NCBI GenBank assembly: GCA_034669525.1
Contig: JAXDNH010000160.1
Span: 1-29,687 of the forward strand
DNA length: 29,687 bases
DNA from: JAFASC01 sp034669525
Lineage (GTDB): Bacteria > Pseudomonadota > Alphaproteobacteria > Rhizobiales > Beijerinckiaceae
Direction: 5' to 3'
Positions 1-7,952 of this stretch are shown one piece after another. The notes beneath the pieces were generated by a model, which saw only the letters and a program-made list of their open reading frames with translations, ran no database searches and was not told the origin of the DNA. The position numbers were made by a program, and so were the translations under genes. Within the stretch, counting starts at the first letter, position 1, and every line of letters begins with the position of its first letter.

Positions 1-28
1 AAGCGGCGTGTCGGCAACCTTCTGCCCG
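1..28. repeat. 28-bp exact direct repeat, copy 1 (touches window edge)
   Basis: Bases 1-28 match 536-563 exactly, and the match ends at 29 versus 564 (c versus a). It begins at base 1, so the true left boundary is unknown. Both copies are read in the same frame on the minus strand (GQKVADTPL), here inside livH. Confidence 0.9.
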
Positions 29-471
29 CTCATCAGCGCCGGGCCGACGACTATGCGGCTTGCGCTGACCAGCGCCGGTGCGCGAAACGCATACGGACCG
101 ATCGCTTTGTCGACGAGATTGACGAGCAGCAGCGACAGACCGAACGTGACGATCACGGCATACTCGTCCCGCATCAATCCCCACGAGCCGATATTGGCAT
201 AGAGCGGTCGCATGAGCGTGCGCTCGACAACCCAGCCGAGCGCGGCGCCGAAGAGAAAGGCGAACGGCAGCGCGACGACGAGCGGCACGCCGAGCCGTGC
301 CGCGACGATCGTGTAGGCATAAGCCCCGACCATGTAGAATTCGCCATGCGCGAAATTGACGATCCGCAGCACGCCGAAAATCAGCGCGAGGCCGATCGCC
401 ATCAGGCCATAGAACAGGCCGGTGACGAGTCCATTGACGGCAAGATCGGCCGCGAGTGCGCCGGTCAGCAA
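1..471 (-). CDS. livH: Branched-chain amino acid ABC transporter permease, LivH type (3' end outside window)
   Basis: Inner-membrane permease of a Liv-type importer. Only the first 157 codons are present, and the gene runs off the left edge. The N-terminal motif FGVLRIVNFAHGEFYMVGAY is the family hallmark, and the later stretch MRDEYAVIVTFGLSLLLVN also fits. I place the start at the TTG at 471. An in-frame TGA lies only one codon upstream, a purine-rich AAAGAG sits about 10 nt before the TTG, and the resulting protein begins MLTGALAADLAVNGL, normal for the family. It lies 13 nt after the stop of the binding-protein gene, so the two are probably one operon. The last visible residues, GQKVADTPL, are identical at nucleotide level to the C-terminal region of the neighbouring binding protein. 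That part may not be genuine LivH sequence. Confidence 0.85.
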   Translation of the reverse strand, partial: MLTGALAADLAVNGLVTGLFYGLMAIGLALIFGVLRIVNFAHGEFYMVGAYAYTIVAARLGVPLVVALPFAFLFGAALGWVVERTLMRPLYANIGSWGLMRDEYAVIVTFGLSLLLVNLVDKAIGPYAFRAPALVSASRIVVGPALMSGQKVADTPL

Positions 472-484
472 ATGTCAGCGCTCT

Positions 485-1696
485 TTATGGCCGCGCCAGT
501 TTCGAGGGATCGAGCGGTTGCCCGGGCTGTTCCACAAGCGGCGTGTCGGCAACCTTCTGCCCGATCTCCGTTACCTGGAAGGTGACGTAAGGGATATCGA
601 GCCACTGGTGGTTCTTATAGCCAGCCTCTTTCGAGAATGTGATTTCACCGCGCGTGCCGGTATATTTCGTCTCCTCGAGCGCTTTCACGAGTGCATCGGG
701 ATCGGTCGAGTTTGCACGCTTTAGTGCGTCGGCAAGCACGAGCAGCGAATCTGCCGCCTGATAGAGAAGGCGGTTCGGCTGGGCTCCGGTCTTCGCCGTG
801 TAGGCATCGCCCACAGTCTTCGCAAGCGCCGGCGCCTGCATTTTGGGGTGATAAAGGCCGAAGACGAGCAAGCCTTTGCCTGCTTCTTTCACGTTCTGCC
901 AGAAGTCCGGATAATCGGCGAGGCCCGACGCATCGTAGAACCACGTCTTCGCCGAGGGCGCGATCCCCTGCTCATACACCTGATTCATCATGATGTAGGC
1001 AGCCGGTGGCAGCATCACGTCGACGACAAGATCCGGGGGATCCGCGCGCAGCGGCAGAATCGCCGGCAGATAATCTTTCGCCGCCCGATCAAGCGTGTCG
1101 AACCTGTATGAAATTTCGGGCGCCACAGCTTTCAACTGCTCGCCGATGCCTTTCGCAAGCCCGATGCCGTAGTCGGTGTTCTCCGCGAACGCCACGACCT
1201 TCTTTGCACCGAGCTTCTTGATGCTGTCTGCCGCCGCCATCGCGACGCGGCGATTGTAGTTGTTGGGATTGAACATCTCCGGGTAACCCTTCTCCCGGAT
1301 CGCGTCGGCCCAGCCGTTCGTGTTGATGTAGGGGATGTGATAGCGGTGCGCGACTTCCATCCCGGCGAGCACATTCGAGGATTGGTGTTCCCCGACGATC
1401 GCCACAACCTTGTCGCGAGTGATCAGCTTCTCCACCCCCGCCCGCGCTTTCTCAGGCAGCCCTTGCGTGTCCTCGATCACGAGCTCGATTGGCCGCCCGT
1501 TCACACCACCCTGGTCGTTCAGCATCTTGGCGACGACTTCGAGCCCATCCTTGACCTGCGTGCCCTGTACCACCGAGCCAGGCGGTGACTGCGTCACCGT
1601 TACCCCAACCTTGATCGGGTCTGCGGCGTAGGCGCTTCCCGCCCAGGAGGCGGAAAGGGTGAAGGCGGCGATCGCCAGATGGGACACGTATCTCAT
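485..1696 (-). CDS. Periplasmic substrate-binding protein of a Liv-type ABC transporter
   Basis: A 403-residue type I periplasmic binding protein (Leu/Ile/Val-binding, Peripla_BP_6 class). It should capture branched-chain amino acids or related small compounds and deliver them to the adjacent LivH. An N-terminal signal peptide of about 24 residues ends SAYA before ADPIKVGVT. The mature start with IKVGV, the MLNDQGGVNGRPIELV segment and the VVAIVGEHQSSNVLAG segment are typical of the family. The ATG at 1696 has a GGAG about 10 nt upstream. The upstream spacer of 149 bases is shared with the divergent stress-protein gene. The substrate cannot be read from sequence, because this family also binds amides, aromatic acids and urea. 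Confidence 0.9.
   Translation of the reverse strand: MRYVSHLAIAAFTLSASWAGSAYAADPIKVGVTVTQSPPGSVVQGTQVKDGLEVVAKMLNDQGGVNGRPIELVIEDTQGLPEKARAGVEKLITRDKVVAIVGEHQSSNVLAGMEVAHRYHIPYINTNGWADAIREKGYPEMFNPNNYNRRVAMAAADSIKKLGAKKVVAFAENTDYGIGLAKGIGEQLKAVAPEISYRFDTLDRAAKDYLPAILPLRADPPDLVVDVMLPPAAYIMMNQVYEQGIAPSAKTWFYDASGLADYPDFWQNVKEAGKGLLVFGLYHPKMQAPALAKTVGDAYTAKTGAQPNRLLYQAADSLLVLADALKRANSTDPDALVKALEETKYTGTRGEITFSKEAGYKNHQWLDIPYVTFQVTEIGQKVADTPLVEQPGQPLDPSKLARP
536..563. repeat. 28-bp exact direct repeat, copy 2
   Basis: Second copy of the repeat at 1-28. It lies in the C-terminal coding region of the binding-protein gene at 485-1696, where GQKVADTPL fits its surroundings. This copy is probably the native one. 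Confidence 0.9.
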
Positions 1697-1845
1697 TGAA
1701 CTTTGGCTCCATTCCTGAGGCGGCTGACCTTAATTGTGCGCCGCGTGCACGCAAGCGCCAATTATTGCATTCGGCGGGACTGGATGCTCTGATACCTTGG
1801 CAGAATGGTGCTTGGAGCGCCGCACGCAAATGAAGGGGGTCCGGA

Positions 1846-2673
1846 ATGAGGAGCATTCTCGTTCCTGTCGCCGATCACGCCCACACCGATGCGGTATTCG
1901 ACGCGGCGCTGATGCTGGCGCGGCGATTCGACTCCTATGTCGAAGGGCTCGCTATTGGGCCCGATCTCTCGGGCCTTGCCGGATTCGAGATCCCCATGGG
2001 CGGGCCCATGCCCGATGAAACTATGTGGCGTGATCTCGCCGAGCAGGCGCGGGAACAATTCGAGAGCTTCATGAGCGCGCATCTGCCGCGGACCGGCGCG
2101 CCGCGCACCGGGGCCTTTGCGTGGTCGGCGCAAAAGCTCGTTGGCGATCTCAGTCTCGGAAGCTATGGCCGCGTCTTCGACGTCATCGTACTCGGGCGGC
2201 CGGGTTCCGCGCCGAATGCGCCACGCATGGCGACCTTCGAAGCCGCACTTTTCGAGAGCGGGCGGCCGGTCCTTGTCGTGCCGCAGCGCGTCGGCCAGAC
2301 GCTCGGCGACAATGTTGTGATCGCCTGGAACGGATCGACCGAGACGGCGCGAACGGTCGCTCTCGCAATGCCTATCCTCAAAAGGGCGCAGCGGATTACG
2401 GTGGTCAGCGTCGAAGGCGGCATGGTGCCGGGACCGTCAGGTCCGCAGCTGGCGCAGGCGCTCGCGACGGCAGGCCTTTCCGTCGAGCACAAGCACGTGA
2501 CGGACCGCCAGCGCAGTGCCGGCGAAGTCATCCTCGCAACGGCTGCTTCGCTTGGCGCGGACTTCCTCGTGAAGGGCGCCTACACGCAAAGCCGGCTGCG
2601 GCAGATGATTTTCGGCGGGCAGACCCGGCACATTCTCGCTGAGGCGAACCTTCCCGTCCTGCTCGCATGCTGA
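1846..2673 (+). CDS. Universal stress protein (UspA family), tandem-domain
   Basis: A cytoplasmic UspA-superfamily protein of 275 residues, about twice the single-domain length. The first half starts MRSILVPVADHAHTDAVFDA and the second starts near GDNVVIAWNGSTETARTVA. The C-terminal segment KGAYTQSRLRQMIFGG matches the family's nucleotide-binding loop, but the second glycine of the usual GxxG spacing is replaced (GAYT), so ATP binding is uncertain. The ATG at 1846 has AAGGGGG about 7 nt upstream. The stop overlaps the start of the drug exporter by 7 nt, which implies translational coupling. Family members respond to starvation, oxidative or oxygen stress, but the specific trigger cannot be seen here. 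Confidence 0.88.
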   Translation: MRSILVPVADHAHTDAVFDAALMLARRFDSYVEGLAIGPDLSGLAGFEIPMGGPMPDETMWRDLAEQAREQFESFMSAHLPRTGAPRTGAFAWSAQKLVGDLSLGSYGRVFDVIVLGRPGSAPNAPRMATFEAALFESGRPVLVVPQRVGQTLGDNVVIAWNGSTETARTVALAMPILKRAQRITVVSVEGGMVPGPSGPQLAQALATAGLSVEHKHVTDRQRSAGEVILATAASLGADFLVKGAYTQSRLRQMIFGGQTRHILAEANLPVLLAC

Positions 2674-4196
2674 ATGACGGCGCTCCGGCGCCGCGGCAAG
2701 GGAGCAGAGCCTCGGCAGCCGGTGGAGCGCCGCCACCGTCGCCGCGCAGCCTGTTCTTTGCGGTCTTCCCTTCGATCATGCTGCCGATGTTCCTGGCGAT
2801 CGTCGATCAGACGATCGTCGCGACGGCGCTCCCCAGCATCGCCGGTTCGCTGGGCGACGTGGAGCGCATCTCCTGGATCGTCATCGCCTATCTGATTGCG
2901 GGTACGGTCGCGGCGCCGGTCTACGGGTATTACGGCGATCTCTACGGACGCCGGAAGGTGATGTTCGTGGCCTTGTCGGTTTTCATCGTCGCGTCGTGCT
3001 TGTGCGCGGCGGCGCAGTCGGTTCCGACCCTCGTTCTCGCGCGGGTCGCGCAGGGACTTGGTGGCGGCGGGCTCATGACGCTGTCGCAAGCGCTGATCGG
3101 GGAGACGGTGCCGCCGCGAGAGCGCGCGCGCTACCAGGGCTATCTCGCCGCGGTGGTCGTTTGCTCCAGCACGTTTGGGCCTGTGGCCGGCGGGCTTCTC
3201 ACGCAAACGTTTGGCTGGCGCTCGGTTTTCTTCGTCAACGTGCCGCTCGGCGCCATTGCGATGGTGCTTGCGCGCAAACTGCCGTCAAAAAAGGGAATGC
3301 GGGAGGTCAGGCGGTTTGACCTTATCGGACTCGCGCTCTTCATCGGTTTCGCCGTTCCGCTGCTCGTCGGATTGGAGCGCCTGCAAACGTTCGACCGCAG
3401 CGCGATAGCTCTCTCGGCGATCTGTGCTGCGCTCGGCGTCGCCTCATTGCTGTTGCTTCTCCGGCACGAAAGTCGCACGCCCAACCCGCTATTTCCGGTT
3501 GACCTCATCAAGCGTCGGGAGATTTGGCACAGCGACGCGATGGCGGCGCTGCACGGCGCCGCGCTCGTTTCTCTCATCACGTTCCTCCCGATCTATTTGC
3601 GTGTCGTGCATGGGACCTCGGCGACACAAACCGGTCTGCTTCTGCTGCCGCTGACGGCGGGAATTGGCTTCGGCTCGATGATCACCGGGCAGATCGTCAG
3701 CCGCACGGGACGTACGATGATCGTCTCCACGATCGGCCTGGCTGTCGTGACTTTTCTGCTGCTCATCCAGGCGGCGTTCGCCGCCTACATGAGCGCGCTC
3801 GAGCTCACGGCCTTGTGGGGGATCACGGCCTTGTTCATGGGCAGTGTGATGGGCGTGGTGCAGGTGACCGTGCAGAACGCCGCGGGAAGGGAAAGGCTCG
3901 GTGCAGCCGCCGCTTCCGTGCAGCTGTCGCGTTCGGTCGGCGCGTCATTCGGCACCGCCGCGATCGGCATGATCCTGTTCGTGACATTGGCGATCAGGAA
4001 TCCCGACGGCGCACACGTCTTCATCACGATGATAGAGCAGGGTGCATCAGCCTTGGATAGCTTGCCGCCAGACCGGCATGCGATGATGCAAGCCGATATC
4101 GCGCAAGCCTTTCGAGCCGCTTTCCTCACGATAGCGGCGTTTACCGCCGGCGCCGGTCTACTTGCCCTGACCAATCCGGCGAAACGGCTGTCTTGA
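2667..4196 (+). CDS. MFS drug:H+ antiporter, DHA2 (14-TM, EmrB/QacA-like)
   Basis: A 509-residue inner-membrane exporter of the major facilitator superfamily. TM1 carries the DHA2 hallmark DQTIVATALPSIAGSL, followed by SWIVIAYLIAG, and the loop 2-3 signature GYYGDLYGRRKVM is MFS motif A. TM4/5 hold RVAQGLGGGGLMTLSQALI and the antiporter motif C-like GPVAGGLLTQTFGWRSVFFVNVPLG. Length and hydrophobic segments fit 14 TM helices. It begins inside the last codons of the stress-protein gene (ATGCTGA, 7-nt overlap). The first 30 or so residues are Pro/Ala/Gly-rich and non-homologous-looking, so an internal start is possible, although the overlap favours this one. The exported substrate is unknown. 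No adjacent membrane-fusion protein is present. Confidence 0.88.
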   Translation: MLNDGAPAPRQGSRASAAGGAPPPSPRSLFFAVFPSIMLPMFLAIVDQTIVATALPSIAGSLGDVERISWIVIAYLIAGTVAAPVYGYYGDLYGRRKVMFVALSVFIVASCLCAAAQSVPTLVLARVAQGLGGGGLMTLSQALIGETVPPRERARYQGYLAAVVVCSSTFGPVAGGLLTQTFGWRSVFFVNVPLGAIAMVLARKLPSKKGMREVRRFDLIGLALFIGFAVPLLVGLERLQTFDRSAIALSAICAALGVASLLLLLRHESRTPNPLFPVDLIKRREIWHSDAMAALHGAALVSLITFLPIYLRVVHGTSATQTGLLLLPLTAGIGFGSMITGQIVSRTGRTMIVSTIGLAVVTFLLLIQAAFAAYMSALELTALWGITALFMGSVMGVVQVTVQNAAGRERLGAAAASVQLSRSVGASFGTAAIGMILFVTLAIRNPDGAHVFITMIEQGASALDSLPPDRHAMMQADIAQAFRAAFLTIAAFTAGAGLLALTNPAKRLS

Positions 4197-4215
4197 GGTT
4201 AAAGACGCAAAACAA

Positions 4216-4617
4216 CTAAATGTCCGCAAAGACCTCCAGCAGATTTCCATCGGGATCGCGGAAGAACAGTGTACGATGTCCAAAGACCTGGTCGGTGGGC
4301 GGCGAGAGCAGGTTGACGCCTTGCCGCACGAGTTCGTCGGCACATGCATCAATTTCGGAAACGGAAACCTTGAATGCCAGCTGAAGCGAGGCGCTGCCGT
4401 TGGGCGTTGGAGCATCTGCTGCCGTTAGACTCGGCCTAGCCAAGGCGAGCGTGTTGTCGCCCACCCGGTATTCGATCCACCGCGGCGAAAGCTCTCGTAA
4501 CAGCGGAAAACCAAGGATGTCTTCATAAAAGCGACGCATCACTGGCATATCGCGCACGAAAATGACAGTATAGTCGATCGCCCGAATGGCTTGAAAAGCC
4601 GATCTTCGTTCGTTCAC
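4216..4617 (-). CDS. VOC-fold (glyoxalase/bleomycin-resistance superfamily) protein
   Basis: A 133-residue single vicinal-oxygen-chelate protein made of two beta-alpha-beta-beta-beta units. Visible motifs are YTVIFVRDMPVMRRFYEDIL in the first unit, and FKVSVSEIDACADELVRQG and FFRDPDGNLLEVFADI in the second. The usual first metal ligand, His in the LDH motif, is Tyr here (IDYTVIF). The second, His before the IAF strand, is Gln (LQLAFKV). The final Glu (LLEVF) is kept. The typical divalent-metal triad is therefore incomplete, and the protein may be a binding protein or use a different reaction. The start lies 6 nt after the livF stop on the same strand, so it is probably the last gene of the liv operon. 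No substrate can be assigned. Confidence 0.82.
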   Translation of the reverse strand: MNERRSAFQAIRAIDYTVIFVRDMPVMRRFYEDILGFPLLRELSPRWIEYRVGDNTLALARPSLTAADAPTPNGSASLQLAFKVSVSEIDACADELVRQGVNLLSPPTDQVFGHRTLFFRDPDGNLLEVFADI

Positions 4618-4623
4618 GACAGA

Positions 4624-5331
4624 TCAAACACCGAGATAAGCCTGCCGGACGGAATCGTCGGCGGCTATCTCCGCGCTCGTGCCGGCGCGCACGATGTGAC
4701 CGTGCTCCATGATGTAGACGCGATCGGCAATTCCGAGCGCCGAGCGCGCGTCCTGCTCGACAAGCAGCACGGCAGTTCCCGATTGCTGAATGGCGCGGAT
4801 TGAATCGAAAATCTGCATCTTGAGCCGGTGTGCAATGCCGACCGACGGCTCATCGAGCAGAAGCAGGCGTGGGCGCCCCATCAGTGCACGGCCGATAGCC
4901 ACCATCTGCTGCTCGCCGCCCGAAAGCGTGCTCGCCTGCTGGCGTGCGCGCTCGCGTAGTACACCGAACAGCGCGTAGACGCGTTCGAGGTCGGCGGCGA
5001 TTTCAGCGCGATCGTCGCGCAAATAGGCGCCGAGCTGCAGGTTTTTAAGCACCGTCAGCTCGGGAAAAAGCCGCCGGCCTTCCGGACAATGGCAGATGCC
5101 GCGTGCGACGACCTGATGCATCGGCAATTCACCAATGTCATCGCCGGCAAACTTCATCTCGCCCCGGCTCGGCAAAGCCCGCGAGATCGCTTTGAGCAGC
5201 GTGGTCTTACCCGCGCCGTTCGAGCCGAGCACCGCGACGAGTTCGCCCTCGCGCACTTCGAGGTCGAGACCTTCAAGCGCGAGTGCCTTGCCGTAATGGA
5301 CCGTAAGATCGGAGAGTTCAAGCAGTGCCAC
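4624..5331 (-). CDS. livF: Branched-chain amino acid ABC transporter ATP-binding protein LivF
   Basis: One of the two cytoplasmic ATPases of the Liv importer. With a GTG start at 5331 it is 235 residues, the family norm. Walker A GSNGAGKT is at about 36-43, the signature LSGGEQ at 136-141, and Walker B LLLLDEP at 156-162. The H-loop position reads VEQD, as usual in LivF. The residue after Walker B is unusual: SVGIAH, where the family has SxGLAP. Earlier in-frame starts exist up to 5502 but would lie far inside livG and add non-homologous sequence. The GTG is preceded by GGAG at about 8 nt and overlaps the livG stop by 14 nt, which supports coupled translation. Confidence 0.93.
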   Translation of the reverse strand: MALLELSDLTVHYGKALALEGLDLEVREGELVAVLGSNGAGKTTLLKAISRALPSRGEMKFAGDDIGELPMHQVVARGICHCPEGRRLFPELTVLKNLQLGAYLRDDRAEIAADLERVYALFGVLRERARQQASTLSGGEQQMVAIGRALMGRPRLLLLDEPSVGIAHRLKMQIFDSIRAIQQSGTAVLLVEQDARSALGIADRVYIMEHGHIVRAGTSAEIAADDSVRQAYLGV

Positions 5332-6100
5332 GGATGCTCTCCGTGGTCGTGACACCAAGGCGCGCTTCGAGATCGTCGCCGCCGCGCCCGATATAGGCTT
5401 CGACGACGCGGGGATGACGCACGATTTCACTCGGCGTGCCGGTCGCAATAATCTCGCCAAAATCCATGGCAATGACGCGCCGCACCAGCTGCATGAATTC
5501 ACGCAGACGGTGCTCGATGATCAGGATTGTGAGACCTTCCGCTAGATGCAACTGGCGGATTAATGCGGCAAGCGGCTCGATTTCGCTGGTGCCGAGACCG
5601 GCGAAAGGCTCGTCGAGCAGCAGGAGTTTCGGGCGCGTCACAAGCTCCCTTGCAATCTCAAGGCGGCGAAGGTCGCCATAAGACAGCGCGTCGACGACGA
5701 GATCGGCCTTGGCCCCGAGACCGACGCGATCGAGCATGTCGCAGGCGCGGGCTTCGGTATGGCCCTCGGCACGCACGCGCGGTGCAAGACACCCGACAAC
5801 AACGTTCTCGAGGACGGTCATGCCGATGAACGGGCGCGTCAGCTGAAAGGTGCGTGCGAGCCCCCGATTGACAATGCGGTGCGGCGCGGCGCCGATCAGC
5901 GGTGCTCCGCCAAAAACAATCGTGCCGCGGTCCGGCCGAATGAAGCCGGTGAGCAGATTGAAGAGCGTCGTCTTGCCGGCGCCGTTCGGCCCGAGAATAC
6001 CGGTGATCTCGCCCGGCTGCAGCGCAAACGAAACGTTTTTGACGGCGGTCAATCCGCCGAACCGCTTCGTCAGTCCCTCGACTTGTAGCAGGGCGCTCAT
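5318..6100 (-). CDS. livG: Branched-chain amino acid ABC transporter ATP-binding protein LivG
   Basis: The second ATPase of the Liv importer, 260 residues from the ATG at 6100. Walker A GPNGAGKT lies at about 37-44. The LivG-specific signature LSYGDLRRLEIARELV is followed by Walker B LLLLDEPFAGL. The TRPF segment in LARTFQLTRPFIGMTVLENV is the typical Q-loop region. The start overlaps the livM stop by 4 nt (ATGA). An upstream in-frame start at 6229 would add 43 residues of livM-shadow sequence and is rejected. The gene is longer than LivF by the usual C-terminal extension, which ends in IRGTA. Confidence 0.94.
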   Translation of the reverse strand: MSALLQVEGLTKRFGGLTAVKNVSFALQPGEITGILGPNGAGKTTLFNLLTGFIRPDRGTIVFGGAPLIGAAPHRIVNRGLARTFQLTRPFIGMTVLENVVVGCLAPRVRAEGHTEARACDMLDRVGLGAKADLVVDALSYGDLRRLEIARELVTRPKLLLLDEPFAGLGTSEIEPLAALIRQLHLAEGLTILIIEHRLREFMQLVRRVIAMDFGEIIATGTPSEIVRHPRVVEAYIGRGGDDLEARLGVTTTESIRGTA

Positions 6101-7068
6101 GCGTTGGCGCGCCGCGCAAACGTGGCGCCGCTTCTCCTGATCCAGTCGCGCAGGCGCACCCAAGCCGGCGCGATCACGCCGCTTGGAATGAAGAATAGGA
6201 TGAGGATGAGGACGAGCGTGTAGACCCACAGCCTATATTCGCTGAAGCTGCGGAGGCCCTCGGTCAAACCGATGAGAAGAAGCGCACCGCCGACAGGCCC
6301 ATAGATCGAGCCCATGCCGCCGACATAGACCATGATGATGATGTTGATCGACAAGGCCACATCGAAGAGATCGGGCCCGACCTGCAGCTGATAGTTGGCG
6401 TAAAGCGCGCCGCCGAAGCCGGCGAAGGCCGCGCTGATCATCAATGCGCAGATTTTGTAGAAATTCACGTTGATTCCGGCGGCCTGACACGTTGCTTCAT
6501 CACCACGAATCGCGCGCAGGATCGTCCCCCAGGGCGAGAGGGCGATGAGCTTAAGGATGGTGACGGTGACGACCAGCGCGCCAAGCGTGAAGTAGTAGGC
6601 TGAGACCTGCGAGCGCAGCATCGGCGACAGGCCGTTCAACCCGTCCTGGCCCCCGGTCGTCTCGGAAAAGATGATCGAGAGCTTTTGCATCACCACTGCG
6701 GCCGAGAGCATGGCCAGCGCGAAATAAGGACCTCTCAGCCGAAGCGTCGGAAATCCGATAAGAAGACTGAAAAGCACCGCGACGATTGCCGCGGCGGGGA
6801 AGCCCCACCAGGGACTCAGTCCGAAGCTGACATTGAGAAAGCCGGCCGTGTAGGCCCCCGTGCCGATGAACAGCGCATGGCCGAAATTCTCGCGGCCGGT
6901 CAGGCCCGACATGAAATCCCAGCTCGTTGCCCAAATCGCATAGCAGAGCGCGACCGTCATGATGCCGATGATGTAGCGGCTGCCGACGAAGGGCGCCGTG
7001 GCCAGCAGCGCGACGACGATGATTGCTCCGATCACATCCGTCTTTGACAAACTCCCCCAGGCAAGCAT
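6097..7068 (-). CDS. livM: Branched-chain amino acid ABC transporter permease LivM
   Basis: A 323-residue inner-membrane permease with about 8-10 hydrophobic helices. Family hallmarks are YAIWATSWDFMSGLTGRENF with GHALFIGTGAYTAGF, TLRLRGPYFALAMLSAA, and the EAA-like loop AIRGDEATCQAAGINVNFYK. The late helix containing MVYVGGMGSIYGPVGGALLL is also diagnostic. The ATG at 7068 follows the livH stop by 10 nt, with AGAGAG in the gap. It pairs with LivH to form the heterodimeric channel. Confidence 0.94.
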   Translation of the reverse strand: MLAWGSLSKTDVIGAIIVVALLATAPFVGSRYIIGIMTVALCYAIWATSWDFMSGLTGRENFGHALFIGTGAYTAGFLNVSFGLSPWWGFPAAAIVAVLFSLLIGFPTLRLRGPYFALAMLSAAVVMQKLSIIFSETTGGQDGLNGLSPMLRSQVSAYYFTLGALVVTVTILKLIALSPWGTILRAIRGDEATCQAAGINVNFYKICALMISAAFAGFGGALYANYQLQVGPDLFDVALSINIIIMVYVGGMGSIYGPVGGALLLIGLTEGLRSFSEYRLWVYTLVLILILFFIPSGVIAPAWVRLRDWIRRSGATFARRANA

Positions 7069-7078
7069 CGCGCGCTCT

Positions 7079-7936
7079 CTAGAATGCCGCGCGCTTGCCG
7101 AAGAATCCGGCAGGCCGAACGATCAAGACGATGAGAACGGCTGCGACCGAGACGATCTGCGACCATTCGATAGAGGCTTTGAAGGCGACGATAGTTTCGC
7201 TATAGCCGAGCAGAAGCGCGCCGACGATGCTGCCGGGAATGGAACCGAGACCGCCGACAATTACGATAGCGAAGGCTTTGACGAGCGGCAGCAGCCCCAT
7301 GCCCGGGATGACCGACTGGAACGGCGCGACCAGCACGCCCGCAGCGGCAGCGATGGCCGCCGACAGGCCCATCACGATCGAGAAGATGCGGTCCGACGGA
7401 ATGCCCATGTAGCGCGCACCCTCCGGGTCTTGCGACACCGCGAGGATCGCCGCGCCAAGTCGCGTGTGCTGCATGAACAACCACAATCCGCCGAGAATGG
7501 CGACCGAGCAGAAGAAGGCGAGAAGCCGTTGGCCACTGAGCAACACGCCGCCGAAGTCGAAGCTGCTTTCGACGAGTGAAGGCACATTGCGCGCCTCTGA
7601 GCCGAAGATGAGAAGCAGGATTTGCTCGACCATAAGCCCAACGGCGAGTGTCATCATGAGCACGGCGAGCGGCGGCAGCTTCCGCAGCGGCCGCACCAGC
7701 ACACGCTCCATTGCAATCCCGAACAGCGCGACAAGAAGCACTGCGATGATCGCCGCGATGACGAGCGGCACATGCAGGTTGGCCGTCAGCGTGTAAACGC
7801 AATAAGCGCCGAGGGCGTAGAAGGCGCCGTGCGCAAGATTGAGAATGCGCGCGACGCCGAAGATAAGCGTAAAGCCGACCGCGAGCAGAGCATATACGGC
7901 GCTGATCACAGCGCCGTATATGAGGATGTCCAGCAA
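7079..7936 (-). CDS. livH: Branched-chain amino acid ABC transporter permease LivH
   Basis: A 285-residue inner-membrane permease of normal length. The N-terminus ALLAVGFTLIFGVARILNLA followed by HGAFYALGAY is the LivH signature. The cytoplasmic loop AVSQDPEGARYMGIPSDRIF is the EAA-like contact with the ATPases. The helix AFAIVIVGGLGSIPGSIVGA is also typical. It lies 16 nt downstream of the binding-protein gene and 10 nt upstream of livM. It is clearly diverged from the partial LivH at 1-471, so the window holds two distinct Liv systems and not a recent duplication. Confidence 0.93.
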   Translation of the reverse strand: MLDILIYGAVISAVYALLAVGFTLIFGVARILNLAHGAFYALGAYCVYTLTANLHVPLVIAAIIAVLLVALFGIAMERVLVRPLRKLPPLAVLMMTLAVGLMVEQILLLIFGSEARNVPSLVESSFDFGGVLLSGQRLLAFFCSVAILGGLWLFMQHTRLGAAILAVSQDPEGARYMGIPSDRIFSIVMGLSAAIAAAAGVLVAPFQSVIPGMGLLPLVKAFAIVIVGGLGSIPGSIVGALLLGYSETIVAFKASIEWSQIVSVAAVLIVLIVRPAGFFGKRAAF

Positions 7937-7952
7937 GGCGGCGCGCCTTAGG

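Noticed and set aside
5332..5502. Longer N-terminus for LivF
   Set aside because: The extra 57 residues overlap livG and have no family similarity. The GTG at 5331 has a ribosome site and gives the normal length.
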